A stretch of DNA of 18,480 bases from NCBI GenBank assembly GCA_947174155.1, contig CAMWHX010000002.1, positions 1-18,480 on the forward strand, in the 5' to 3' direction. Shown here piece after piece: positions 1-6,797 of the stretch. How positions within the stretch are numbered: position 1 is the first letter of the stretch; the number at the start of each line of letters is the position of its first letter. The position numbers and the translations under genes are program-made. The DNA comes from an uncultured Porphyromonadaceae bacterium (GTDB lineage Bacteria > Bacteroidota > Bacteroidia > Bacteroidales > Muribaculaceae). A model generated the notes under the pieces. The model did not search any database. It was not told where the DNA came from and saw only the letters and a list, made by a program, of their open reading frames with translations.

Positions 1-177
1 GTCTCGCAAACTTTCTAAACCAAAGTCAAGGATTGAGCAACGGTAGATGCCCGTGGAGTATGTAATTATAATGCCTTCGGTGTGCAATCTCGCGAGAGAC
101 TGAACCGAACGCAGTGATTGCATATACAAGCGTGGGCTTCTGCGTTGCCGTCCGACTTTGGTTAGGCAATGCGAGAC
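1..177 (+). ncRNA. ssrS: Candidate 6S-like RNA (Bacteroidales-1 type)
   Basis: The ends pair as a long rod. Positions 1-7 pair with 171-177 perfectly, 15-27 with 154-165 with one bulge, 37-42 with 143-148, 49-52 with 134-137, 59-66 with 117-124 (one or more G-U pairs), and 76-81 with 104-109 near the tip. Internal loops separate the helices. This hairpin-of-helices with a long closing stem is the architecture of 6S RNA, which binds housekeeping RNA polymerase by mimicking an open promoter. In Bacteroidales the conserved Bacteroidales-1 motif has been proposed to be the 6S RNA. No convincing coding frame covers it. A terminator-like hairpin follows on the plus strand, which fixes the orientation. 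The window starts exactly at the outer helix, so the promoter and true 5' end cannot be seen. The structure is directly visible; the 6S identity is inference. Confidence 0.55.
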
Positions 178-182
178 GCCTC

Positions 183-224
183 AAGCAGTAGGACGGTAAC
201 AGATACAGATTCCTACGCTTTTCT
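183..224 (+). terminator. Terminator-like hairpin after the 6S-like RNA
   Basis: AAGC (183-186) plus GTAGG (188-192), with a bulged A at 187, pairs with CCTAC (212-216) plus GCTT (217-220). A short T-run (TTTT, 219-222) follows. This resembles an intrinsic terminator reading on the plus strand and would end the structured RNA before the secreted-protein gene at 273. Confidence 0.5.
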
Positions 225-272
225 CATATCTAACCTAACGCCAACGAGGGGATGACCGCGGCATTATAGAAA

Positions 273-2090
273 ATGAAAAAACTACTTTCATTCATGGCCA
301 CGGCTATTATCGGAGCGCTGTCGGCCCTCGCAATTCCTCCGACACTGGAACACTGTAGTCCTGATCCTTACGGACCCGATTGGAGTGATTGGCTTATCAC
401 CTCAGTTGACGGCTTCTGCACCTACTGGGATACACATGGAGAGTCTTTTCATCTGAATCCGAATGCAGTCGGCACCGTCTACCGCAATGAGTTTGCGGTA
501 GGAAACGTATCATTCAATACTGCCGGTCCATTGACGTGGGAAGAACGTGATCTAATTGGTATAGGAGTAAATCCACACATGACTATGTCCAAATGGAACT
601 ACTCTATCCTTATACCTGAGGGAACATTAGTCAGCGAGGATGGCAGAACTTTCAACGAAGACACATACGTTCATTATAGTTTCCTAAGTTTAGATCGGGA
701 ACATTTCACTAAACCTGACCGTGACGAACTGACTCCTCTCTTTGATATTACATCCATATCACCCACAGAAGGGAGCAGTTTGAATTACGAAAATAAGGGT
801 GATTTAAGTATCACATGGGATCTCAAAAAGGAAATTAAAGATTTTAGGGGAACCATTCACACTCCGAAACGTATTCGTGTTGATGCAAATAAAGCCCCCA
901 AAATTTCCCTAACTGTAAAACGTCCCGATGGAACTGACAACATAGGAGTGCCTCCTTATTGGATTTATGATAAGGTATATGATTGGGAAACAACGATAGG
1001 CGCAGACGGAAAGTTTTCCCTTACATATACTTTTAAAGATAATACTCCCCCCGAATGGGAAGCTTATGGAGACGTTACAATTACCATTCCCTCCGGATTA
1101 TTCTACGATGAGGAAACGATGACAACAAATAAGGAACAAACCTTCGAATATCGTCTCGATTACTGTCACATAGATATGTATAGTGATGCAGGATTTGAGT
1201 CATACCCGTCAGCAGCTGATATAATTGATCGAAGTAATGGAACTCCCTTAGACGAAATTAGAATTAAGTATACAGATCTATTCTATTACAATTTCAAGAC
1301 GCCGGAAAGGATGAAAGTGCCGGAAGGTGAAACACTTACCCTGGAGTATCATGACAATGATTGGGAGAATTATTCTACTATTGAATCCGACCCCATACAA
1401 TGTATATGGGAATCAGATGACTGCGTAATACTAATTATTCCCTTTAAGAGTCATCCCCTTACCGAAAGTGGCTGGTATTGTCTCCCGATATCTCCCGGTC
1501 TTATTCTCACACAGGCTCGTCCCAGCATTTGGGATCATTGGCTGGATTTTGAGTATATCGCTCCAAACAAGCCTATTGAGCCGATAGAACCCGATCCTGT
1601 CGAGCCGGAAGATCCCGACCACGTAAAACTGACTGCTGACATTGCCGGCCACGGTATAGTCATAGCCCATGTGGCAAAAGCGAAACCGATCGAGATTCAT
1701 CTTACTCCCGCTGACGGTTGGTCTATTGATCGCGTGATGCTTGATAACGACGAACTCCAACCCGAGGAGACAGAGTGTCGTTTCATACTCCCACCCCTTG
1801 AAAAGGCTTCGTCACTTCACGTCAGCTATGCATACGATCCCGAGGTTCAGATTGTAGATGCCACTACGGGAGTGTCTGCAATTGATGGAAGTTCGTATAG
1901 CATAGAGGTCACGGGAGGACAAGCCCTGATAACCGGACTTATCGGCGGTGAACAGATTAAACTCTACGCCATAAACGGTGCTCTAATTGACTCTATACAA
2001 GCGAAAGCAGATACAGTAAAGATCGTTTTACGTCGCGGTGCCCATATCATCACCATCGATGACCGTCATGCCGTGAAGGTTATTATCTGA
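273..2090 (+). CDS. Secreted protein of unknown function with T9SS-like C-terminal domain
   Basis: This 605-residue protein opens with a Sec signal peptide (residues 1 to about 20, MKKLLSFMATAIIGALSALA). Residues about 21-430 are rich in aromatic and acidic residues and beta-strand-like patterns; I do not recognise a named family. A Pro/Glu linker (about 432-448, with PIEPIEPDPVEPEDPD) leads to a small domain (about 450-525) with a TPADGW motif and an ILPPL segment, like the short bacterial beta-repeat modules of surface proteins. The last 75 or so residues resemble the C-terminal sorting domain of type IX secretion substrates: an LYAINGALIDS segment, then RRGAHIITID, ending in KVII. The likely destination is therefore outside the cell or on its surface, which is inference. 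The DNA is clearly more AT-rich than the genes after 6900, suggesting accessory origin. No good promoter or Shine-Dalgarno site was seen in the 50 bases upstream. Confidence 0.85.
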   Translation: MKKLLSFMATAIIGALSALAIPPTLEHCSPDPYGPDWSDWLITSVDGFCTYWDTHGESFHLNPNAVGTVYRNEFAVGNVSFNTAGPLTWEERDLIGIGVNPHMTMSKWNYSILIPEGTLVSEDGRTFNEDTYVHYSFLSLDREHFTKPDRDELTPLFDITSISPTEGSSLNYENKGDLSITWDLKKEIKDFRGTIHTPKRIRVDANKAPKISLTVKRPDGTDNIGVPPYWIYDKVYDWETTIGADGKFSLTYTFKDNTPPEWEAYGDVTITIPSGLFYDEETMTTNKEQTFEYRLDYCHIDMYSDAGFESYPSAADIIDRSNGTPLDEIRIKYTDLFYYNFKTPERMKVPEGETLTLEYHDNDWENYSTIESDPIQCIWESDDCVILIIPFKSHPLTESGWYCLPISPGLILTQARPSIWDHWLDFEYIAPNKPIEPIEPDPVEPEDPDHVKLTADIAGHGIVIAHVAKAKPIEIHLTPADGWSIDRVMLDNDELQPEETECRFILPPLEKASSLHVSYAYDPEVQIVDATTGVSAIDGSSYSIEVTGGQALITGLIGGEQIKLYAINGALIDSIQAKADTVKIVLRRGAHIITIDDRHAVKVII

Positions 2091-2116
2091 CCGTACTTTC
2101 CAAGCAGTATACAAAT

Positions 2117-2170
2117 AATCTAAGGAGGCCGACGTAACAAAACGTTGTATCGGTCTCCTTAGATTTTCTT
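2117..2170. terminator. Bidirectional intrinsic terminator between convergent genes
   Basis: An 11-bp perfect outer stem joins AATCTAAGGAG (2117-2127) and CTCCTTAGATT (2155-2165). Pairing continues inside (GCCGA with TCGGT, AACG with CGTT). The plus strand continues TTTTCTT; the minus strand continues ATTTGTA after the stem. It lies between the stop of the secreted-protein gene and the stop of the convergent nuclease gene, so it probably serves both. Confidence 0.85.
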
Positions 2171-2228
2171 AGGCCTATATCGTAAGAAATATGACCCCCG
2201 TTGTTAACATTTCTTGTGGGCCTGAATC

Positions 2229-3194
2229 TTACTTTATACCTGCAATAAGATCCAGTGCTTCATCGAGGAGATTGGCAATAGCCCCGTCATCATATCCTTT
2301 GGAGCGGAGTTTGGATACAGTGTCGCGGAGTCTCTTCATATCTCCGATTTCGAATCCCTCCTCTTTACCTTGTTTGATACCTTCCTTGACACCGGACTCA
2401 TAGCCGTTATAGTAGCCCTCGTCGCGTGCTGTCTGCATCACACTGACTGCACTGACAATGTTGTCAAGATGCTGATAATAGGCCTCGCGCTCCGCATAGC
2501 TCAGTGAGGCAACCCGGAGTTTCTCGCGCGCCTCCTGCAACCCCGGCGCTGTGGCATCCTCCGGTATTTTGCTGGTCGACAGAAAATACATCCATTGTTC
2601 GATAGGCACCTGCGACCAACGGTTGAAATTATTGGCCTTAAGGATATAAAACTGTGGGAAGATCTCACTCACACCCGACACATCGTACTTCCTCTTCAGG
2701 CGCTCCGGCAGAGTGAGCAGATCGTTGTCATGGAGGCCACGGAATTCCGTCTTGCCCGTATAGACGAAATCAGTACCTCGCCCAAGATCGAAATACACAA
2801 TATTTATGCTGTATACGCGCGCTATCTTATCATAGTTGTCACCGCGATGCATATACTCGGTGATGAGTTTGGAAACACCATATGTCATACGATGGAAGTA
2901 GGCATCCTCACTGTCATTCTGCACCTCGATGAGAAACTTCTCACCCTTGTCATTCAGTGCCAGAAGATCAACACGGTTGAACTTATCCTCCTCATATTCC
3001 TGATTACCCTCGCTCTCCAGATGGCTTACTATATGGACGTCCATATTCAGCAGCGAACTCAGGAAACCGTTGATTATATCATAATCAGCCTTGTTGCGCA
3101 GCAGTCGCTTCATTGCCCAGTCGAAGCGGATGAGCCGATCATCCTTTCTCTTTTTATACGGGGTCAGATCCCGGTCGTCTTCTTCCTTTTTCAT
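2229..3194 (-). CDS. Rpn-type PD-(D/E)XK nuclease / putative transposase family protein
   Basis: This is a 321-residue protein from the start chosen here. It matches the widespread Bacteroidetes family annotated as Rpn-family recombination-promoting nuclease or PD-(D/E)XK nuclease-type putative transposase. The visible nuclease core is RVDLLALND (Asp76) followed by FLIEVQND (Glu90, Gln92), the D...ExQ variant of the site. An upstream FDWAMKRLLRNK stretch and a DYDIINGFLSSLL helix are typical of the family. The C-terminus has a Gly/Glu-rich heptad-like stretch (GYESGVKEGIKQGKEEG) and a final helical domain. An in-frame ATG at 3245 would add 17 residues, but a good promoter at 3228-3258 overlaps that stretch, so the ATG at 3192-3194 is preferred. 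Family members in E. coli stimulate RecA-independent recombination; the function here is inferred. No terminal inverted repeats or target duplications flank it, so it is not a visible transposon. Confidence 0.85.
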   Translation of the reverse strand: MKKEEDDRDLTPYKKRKDDRLIRFDWAMKRLLRNKADYDIINGFLSSLLNMDVHIVSHLESEGNQEYEEDKFNRVDLLALNDKGEKFLIEVQNDSEDAYFHRMTYGVSKLITEYMHRGDNYDKIARVYSINIVYFDLGRGTDFVYTGKTEFRGLHDNDLLTLPERLKRKYDVSGVSEIFPQFYILKANNFNRWSQVPIEQWMYFLSTSKIPEDATAPGLQEAREKLRVASLSYAEREAYYQHLDNIVSAVSVMQTARDEGYYNGYESGVKEGIKQGKEEGFEIGDMKRLRDTVSKLRSKGYDDGAIANLLDEALDLIAGIK

Positions 3195-3227
3195 ATCCTC
3201 ATTTTTAGGGGTACAACTTCCTATGCG

Positions 3228-3258
3228 CGAAGTTAATAAAAACATGTGAGACTACAAA
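3228..3258 (-). promoter_or_regulatory. Bacteroidetes-type promoter for the Rpn-type nuclease
   Basis: On the minus strand, TTTG (3258-3255) is followed after 19 bases by TAACTTCG (3235-3228), close to the TTTG / TAnnTTTG consensus of the Bacteroidetes housekeeping sigma factor. The predicted transcript start would fall near 3222, about 28 bases upstream of the ATG at 3194. This favours that start over the ATG at 3245. Confidence 0.5.
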
Positions 3259-3342
3259 AGGTCAGACGTGAATTCCTTTATCGAGGATCAAGCACGTATC
3301 GGTATTTTGACTTATTACGGATTCCTCTCTTGCGAGAAGAAG

Positions 3343-3405
3343 AATGTAAACAAACCGATGATTTTATTCACCAATGGTGAATAAAATCATCGGTTTGTTT
3401 ACATT
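3343..3405. repeat. Perfect 31-bp inverted repeat with 1-nt centre
   Basis: Positions 3343-3373 are the exact reverse complement of 3375-3405, with a single A at 3374 between them. The arms begin AATGTAAACAAACCGATG and continue into ATTTTATTCACCA. It lies in the 219-bp gap between the Bax inhibitor-1 gene end and the nuclease gene start. It may terminate minus-strand transcription from the Bax inhibitor-1 gene, but neither side has a clear T-run and the stem is AT-rich, so it does not look like an ordinary intrinsic terminator. Confidence 0.95.
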
Positions 3406-3464
3406 GATAATAGATACAGGGCTTACTGAGGTATCAGTAGCCTCCGAACTAATAATATCCTCTC

Positions 3465-4232
3465 TTAGTCACGTCCGCCGCCGAAGATGCGCAGCAGGAA
3501 GATGAAGAGGTTGATGAAGTCGAGGTAGAGGGTCATGGCACCCATGGTGGCGAGCTTGCTCGTCATGGAGGGATCCATCTGCACTGAAGCCATACGCTTC
3601 ACCTGCTGGGTGTCCCAGGCGGTCAGTCCGACGAAGATAAGCACTCCGATGATGGAGATAACCCACTCCATCGCGCTGCTCTTCAAGAAAATATTGACTA
3701 TCATGGCGATAATCAACCCGAAGAGGGCCATGATGAGGAAGGAGCCCATCTTGGTCAGATCACTCTTGGTGAAATAACCGTAGACCGACATGGCGCCAAA
3801 GGTGCCCGCGGTGATGAAGAATGTGTATACGATCGTGCCGAGCTTATAGACGATGAAGATGGGAGCGAGCGTTGCACCCATCAGCGCCGCGAAGACTCCG
3901 AAGAGGAGATAAACCGTGCCGGATGACATCGATTGCAATTTGGCCGGGATAATCCACGCCATGGCAATCAGGACGATAAACATGATCCAGTAGGCAAACG
4001 AGTTGCCGAAGAATGCATGCATCAGTGCGGGAGAGGAGGCCACACCCATAGCCACGAAGGCTGAGATGAGCAATCCTACAAACATTCGCACGTATACCTG
4101 ACGCATCACCGCCGTGGTGTGCTGCGCGAGCGTCATCCCTCCCTGCGCCTGATACCCGCGATAGGGGGGAGGCGTCGGGGATCCGTAGTTGTTGGGCCCG
4201 TAATTATTGGGGCCGTAATCATTGTAAGCCAT
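3465..4232 (-). CDS. Bax inhibitor-1/YccA family membrane protein
   Basis: This 255-residue inner-membrane protein belongs to the Bax inhibitor-1 (TMBIM/YccA/YetJ) family. Residues 1-32 form a soluble Tyr/Asn/Gly/Pro-rich tail with a short repeat (YGPNNYGPNNYG). About seven hydrophobic segments follow from residue 50 to 250. Two conserved acidic residues are visible: Asp207 in LTAWDTQQVKRM and Asp238 in LYLDFINLFIFLLRIFGG. They correspond in position to the di-aspartyl pair that gates pH-sensitive calcium leak in B. subtilis YetJ. In bacteria the physiological role is poorly known: calcium leak, or in the YccA branch modulation of the FtsH protease. The gene lies 147 bp downstream of argS on the same strand, with two hairpins between them, so it may be transcribed separately. 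No perfect promoter was found. Confidence 0.92.
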   Translation of the reverse strand: MAYNDYGPNNYGPNNYGSPTPPPYRGYQAQGGMTLAQHTTAVMRQVYVRMFVGLLISAFVAMGVASSPALMHAFFGNSFAYWIMFIVLIAMAWIIPAKLQSMSSGTVYLLFGVFAALMGATLAPIFIVYKLGTIVYTFFITAGTFGAMSVYGYFTKSDLTKMGSFLIMALFGLIIAMIVNIFLKSSAMEWVISIIGVLIFVGLTAWDTQQVKRMASVQMDPSMTSKLATMGAMTLYLDFINLFIFLLRIFGGGRD

Positions 4233-4279
4233 AATCTTTAGTTATGTGAGAAGTGAGTAATTAGTGGGTCTTTTTGACA

Positions 4280-4315
4280 GAAGAGGGTCCCCTTAGTTTA
4301 ATGGGGACTCTCTTC
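4280..4315 (-). terminator. Strong hairpin between argS and the Bax inhibitor-1 gene
   Basis: GAAGAGGGTCCCC (4280-4292) pairs with GGGGACTCTCTTC (4303-4315) with one G-U wobble and a 10-nt loop. No long T-run follows on the minus strand. It could act as a terminator, an attenuator, or a processing or stability element between argS and the next gene. Confidence 0.45.
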
Positions 4316-4327
4316 CTTTAATACGCT

Positions 4328-4364
4328 TTAACAGGGTCAGGTGTTTAATTCACCCCCCTGTTAA
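4328..4364 (-). terminator. Hairpin just downstream of argS
   Basis: TTAACAGGG (4328-4336) pairs with CCCTGTTAA (4356-4364), with an inner GGTG/CACC helix. It begins about 16 bases after the argS stop on the minus strand and is a candidate argS terminator, though its downstream T content is weak. Confidence 0.45.
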
Positions 4365-4379
4365 TTTATCACCCTGCCA

Positions 4380-6158
4380 TCACATGCGCTCCGGCATCTC
4401 CATGCCGAGCAGGGAGACGGCGGTGCGAAGTGTGCGGGCCACGACGTAGGAGAGGAGCAGACGCAGATCCCTCACCTGACTATCCTCCTCCTTCATGATG
4501 GGATAGTCATGGTAGAACTGGTTATACTCCTTGGCCAGATCATACGCGTAGTTAGCGATGAGGGCGGGGGAATATGCACGTCCGGCTTCAGCTACGACCG
4601 ACGGGAAGTCAGCTACCTTCTGAATCAAGGTGGACTCCTTCTCGTTGGGTACGGCCCGGGGAGTGGCAAGGGGATCGAATCCGTCGCCTGCGCGGCGCAA
4701 TACGGATTGGATTCGCGCATAGGTGTATTGCAGGAAGGGGCCGGTGTTGCCGTTGAAGTCAATCGACTCCTTGGGGTTGAAGAGCATGTTCTTACGCGGA
4801 TCAACCTTGAGAAGGAAGTATTTCAACGCACCCATACCCACCATGCGGGCCACTTCGGCAGCCTCGGCGGGATCCATATCCTTGAAGCGGTCGGCGGAGG
4901 CCTCAGCGGCATCTGCGATCATCTTGTCGATGAGGTCATCGGCATCGACCACAGTACCCTCACGACTCTTCATCTTACCCTCGGGGAGTTCGACCATACC
5001 GTAGGAGAAGTGGGTCAGATCCTTGCCCCACTTGAATCCGAGGCGGTCGAGCAGTAGCGAGAGGACCTGGAAGTGATAGTTCTGCTCATTGCCGACGACG
5101 TAGATCATCTTGTCGATGGGATAATCCTGATAGCGGAGCTTGGCGGTGCCGATATCCTGAGTCATGTAGACCGATGTACCGTCGGCGCGGAGCAGGAGCT
5201 TATGGTCCAGACCGTCGGAGGTAAGGTCCGCCCATACGGAGCCATCCTCCCGACGATACATATCCCCCTTCTCCAGACCGGCAAGCACGAGATCGCGCCC
5301 TTCGGTATAGGTATCCGACTCGTAGTATATCTTGTCGAAATCCACACCCAAGCGGCGGTAGGTCTCATCGAACCCGGCATAGACCCAGGAGTTCATCATC
5401 TTCCAGAGTTCACGCACCTCGGGATCTCCGGCCTCCCAGCGGCGCAGCATTTCGCGTGCCTCCGCCATAAGGGTGGATTTCTCCTTAGCCTCATCCTCGG
5501 TCATCCCCTGCGCCATGAGAGACTTGACCTCATCCTTGTAATGACGGTCGAAGGCCACGTAGAAATCACCGATGAGGTGATCACCCTTCTTACCGGTTGA
5601 CTCTGGAGTGGCGCCCTCACCCCATTTCTTCCAGGCCAGCATTGACTTGCAGATATGGATACCGCGGTCATTGACGATATTGGTCTTGACGACACGATGG
5701 CCGCAGGCTTCGAGTATGCGCGAGAGGGAGTAGCCGAGCAGGTTATTGCGCACGTGACCTAAGTGAAGGGGCTTGTTGGTGTTGGGCGATGAATACTCGA
5801 CCATCACGAGATCGCTCTGCTCCGTGACGGGAGTGATACCGAAATCAGCATCAGCGGCGATATCGTGCAGACGGGTCAGCCAGAACGAGGGATCGACACT
5901 GAGATTAAGGAAGCCCTTGACGGCATTGCAGGCCGAGATAGCCTCGACATGCTCCACGAGCCACTCCCCTATTTCTGCGGCAGTAGCCTCCGGGCTCTTG
6001 CGGGCGGCCTTGACAAAGGGGAAGACCACGACTGTCAGGTTTCCCTCAAACTCCTTACGGGTGGCCTGGACGGTGACCTTGTCGGCCGGGAAGTCAAGTC
6101 CGTAGAGAGACTTGACGGCGTCAGAGACGCCTTGAGATATGATTTGTTCGATTGTCAT
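4380..6158 (-). CDS. argS: Arginine--tRNA ligase
   Basis: This class I aminoacyl-tRNA synthetase charges tRNA-Arg with arginine in the cytoplasm. Its 592 residues match the usual bacterial ArgRS length. The N-terminal Add-1 domain recognising the tRNA elbow spans about residues 1-110. The HIGH signature is seen as HLGH (residues 132-135) inside SSPNTNKPLHLGHVRNNLLG, the ArgRS-specific context. The KMSKS loop is KMKS (395-398) followed by REGTVVDADDLI. The C-terminal DALR anticodon-binding domain begins near GPFLQYTYARIQSVLRR and ends at the C-terminus with LLGMEMPERM. The start MTIEQIISQGV fits family N-termini. The gene sits between HU upstream and the Bax inhibitor-1 gene downstream, all on the minus strand. 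All catalytic signatures are intact. Confidence 0.98.
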   Translation of the reverse strand: MTIEQIISQGVSDAVKSLYGLDFPADKVTVQATRKEFEGNLTVVVFPFVKAARKSPEATAAEIGEWLVEHVEAISACNAVKGFLNLSVDPSFWLTRLHDIAADADFGITPVTEQSDLVMVEYSSPNTNKPLHLGHVRNNLLGYSLSRILEACGHRVVKTNIVNDRGIHICKSMLAWKKWGEGATPESTGKKGDHLIGDFYVAFDRHYKDEVKSLMAQGMTEDEAKEKSTLMAEAREMLRRWEAGDPEVRELWKMMNSWVYAGFDETYRRLGVDFDKIYYESDTYTEGRDLVLAGLEKGDMYRREDGSVWADLTSDGLDHKLLLRADGTSVYMTQDIGTAKLRYQDYPIDKMIYVVGNEQNYHFQVLSLLLDRLGFKWGKDLTHFSYGMVELPEGKMKSREGTVVDADDLIDKMIADAAEASADRFKDMDPAEAAEVARMVGMGALKYFLLKVDPRKNMLFNPKESIDFNGNTGPFLQYTYARIQSVLRRAGDGFDPLATPRAVPNEKESTLIQKVADFPSVVAEAGRAYSPALIANYAYDLAKEYNQFYHDYPIMKEEDSQVRDLRLLLSYVVARTLRTAVSLLGMEMPERM

Positions 6159-6173
6159 AAGTATTGTGTAGCT

Positions 6174-6193
6174 GAGAGCATTATCGGGCTCTC
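6174..6193 (-). other. Small hairpin in the argS leader
   Basis: GAGAGC (6174-6179) pairs with GCTCTC (6188-6193) across an 8-nt loop, 15 bases upstream of the argS start codon. It may sit in the 5' untranslated region. No T-box specifier or antiterminator structure was recognised, so any regulatory role is speculative. Confidence 0.3.
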
Positions 6194-6217
6194 TTCTGAA
6201 AGCTGATTATACGCGAC

Positions 6218-6272
6218 AATGCCGGCGGGCTCACCCGACCCCTTTGGCGGGGGAGGTGAACCTGCAGGCATT
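6218..6272 (-). terminator. Long GC-rich hairpin between HU and argS
   Basis: AATGCC (6218-6223) pairs with GGCATT (6267-6272). Pairing continues with 6225-6229 against 6261-6265, 6231-6235 against 6255-6259, and a CCCC/GGGG tip (6239-6242 with 6249-6252). In total about 20 base pairs are interrupted by small mismatches. With its two smaller neighbours it probably ends or insulates HU transcription before argS, though no strong T-run follows on the minus strand. Confidence 0.5.
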
Positions 6273-6285
6273 GCGATGGCTTGGG

Positions 6286-6303
6286 ACCGTGCTGCGGCAC
6301 GGT
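6286..6303 (-). terminator. Perfect 7-bp hairpin downstream of HU
   Basis: ACCGTGC (6286-6292) and GCACGGT (6297-6303) form a perfect stem with a TGCG tetraloop. It lies 29 bases past the HU stop codon on the minus strand and is part of the hairpin cluster in the HU-argS gap. A T-run is lacking. A further 5-bp stem (GTCTC 6311-6315 with GAGAC 6326-6330) sits immediately after the stop. Confidence 0.4.
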
Positions 6304-6331
6304 GTGGAGTGTCTCTTTCGACCGGGAGACC

Positions 6332-6595
6332 TTACTTGGCCAGTTCAGCGGCGGGCTTGAACTTCACGACCTTACGGGCGGGAATCTCGATCTTCTCCTT
6401 CGTGCGGGGGTTGATGCCTGTGCGGGCCTCCTTCTCCTGGATGGAGAAGGTGCCGAAGCCAAGGAGCTGCACCTTATCGTCGTTGGCCAGCGCCTGCTCG
6501 ATCGACTCCAGACATGCGTCCAGCGCAGCCTTGGCTGCTACCTTGTTAAGTCCTGCCTTTGCGGCGATTTCATTAACGAGATCTGTTTTGTTCAT
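6332..6595 (-). CDS. hup: HU family DNA-binding protein
   Basis: This 87-residue histone-like nucleoid protein bends and compacts DNA as a dimer. The N-terminal helical body MNKTDLVNEIAAKAGLNK fits HU, as does the LLGFGTFSI turn (residues 44-52). The DNA-gripping beta arm RTGINPRTKEKIEI (58-71) carries the Asn-Pro pair (62-63) whose proline intercalates into DNA. The C-terminus is VVKFKPAAELAK. Length is slightly under the usual 90 residues and nothing is missing. The gene is expressed from a well-formed Bacteroidetes promoter about 90 bp upstream, and its leader separates it from the divergent rhomboid gene. IHF-like paralogues cannot be fully excluded, but the sequence is typical HU. Confidence 0.95.
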   Translation of the reverse strand: MNKTDLVNEIAAKAGLNKVAAKAALDACLESIEQALANDDKVQLLGFGTFSIQEKEARTGINPRTKEKIEIPARKVVKFKPAAELAK

Positions 6596-6683
6596 AATTT
6601 TATCGATTATGTAGTGTTTAGGTGATCTATTGAATATTGGTTATCTCTACCGGGGGATAATGTCTATCCACGGTTTCAGGCTA

Positions 6684-6715
6684 CAAATTTAGTTTATAAA
6701 CCGTCAACTGCCAAT
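6684..6715 (-). promoter_or_regulatory. Promoter for HU
   Basis: On the minus strand, ATTG (6715-6712) is followed after 20 bases by TAAATTTG (6691-6684). The latter is an exact match to the TAnnTTTG -7 element of Bacteroidetes. A transcript start near 6677 would give a leader of about 80 nt before the HU ATG. Confidence 0.65.
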
Positions 6716-6797
6716 TTTTCAGCCCTAAAAATGCACTTCCAAGGCTTAAAAACTGCAAATAACCCCTCGAATGGGGTCGAATTTGAAGATAATTTGC

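Noticed and set aside
2595..3236. 213-codon plus-strand open frame
   Set aside because: It is antisense to the Rpn-type nuclease, whose core motifs are intact; the plus-strand translation has no recognisable feature.
3195..3245. 17-residue N-terminal extension of the Rpn-type nuclease
   Set aside because: The predicted -7 promoter element lies inside this stretch, so the mRNA probably starts after the upstream ATG.
4509..5600. Plus-strand open frames of 182 and 175 codons
   Set aside because: They lie antisense to argS, which has all its signature motifs.
6159..6230. T-box or tRNA-like leader upstream of argS
   Set aside because: Only a small 6-bp hairpin is present; no specifier loop, T-box sequence or cloverleaf fold could be found.
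6219..6625. Overlapping plus-strand open frames of 131 and 114 codons
   Set aside because: They run antisense across the HU gene and its hairpin-rich downstream gap; HU is unambiguous.
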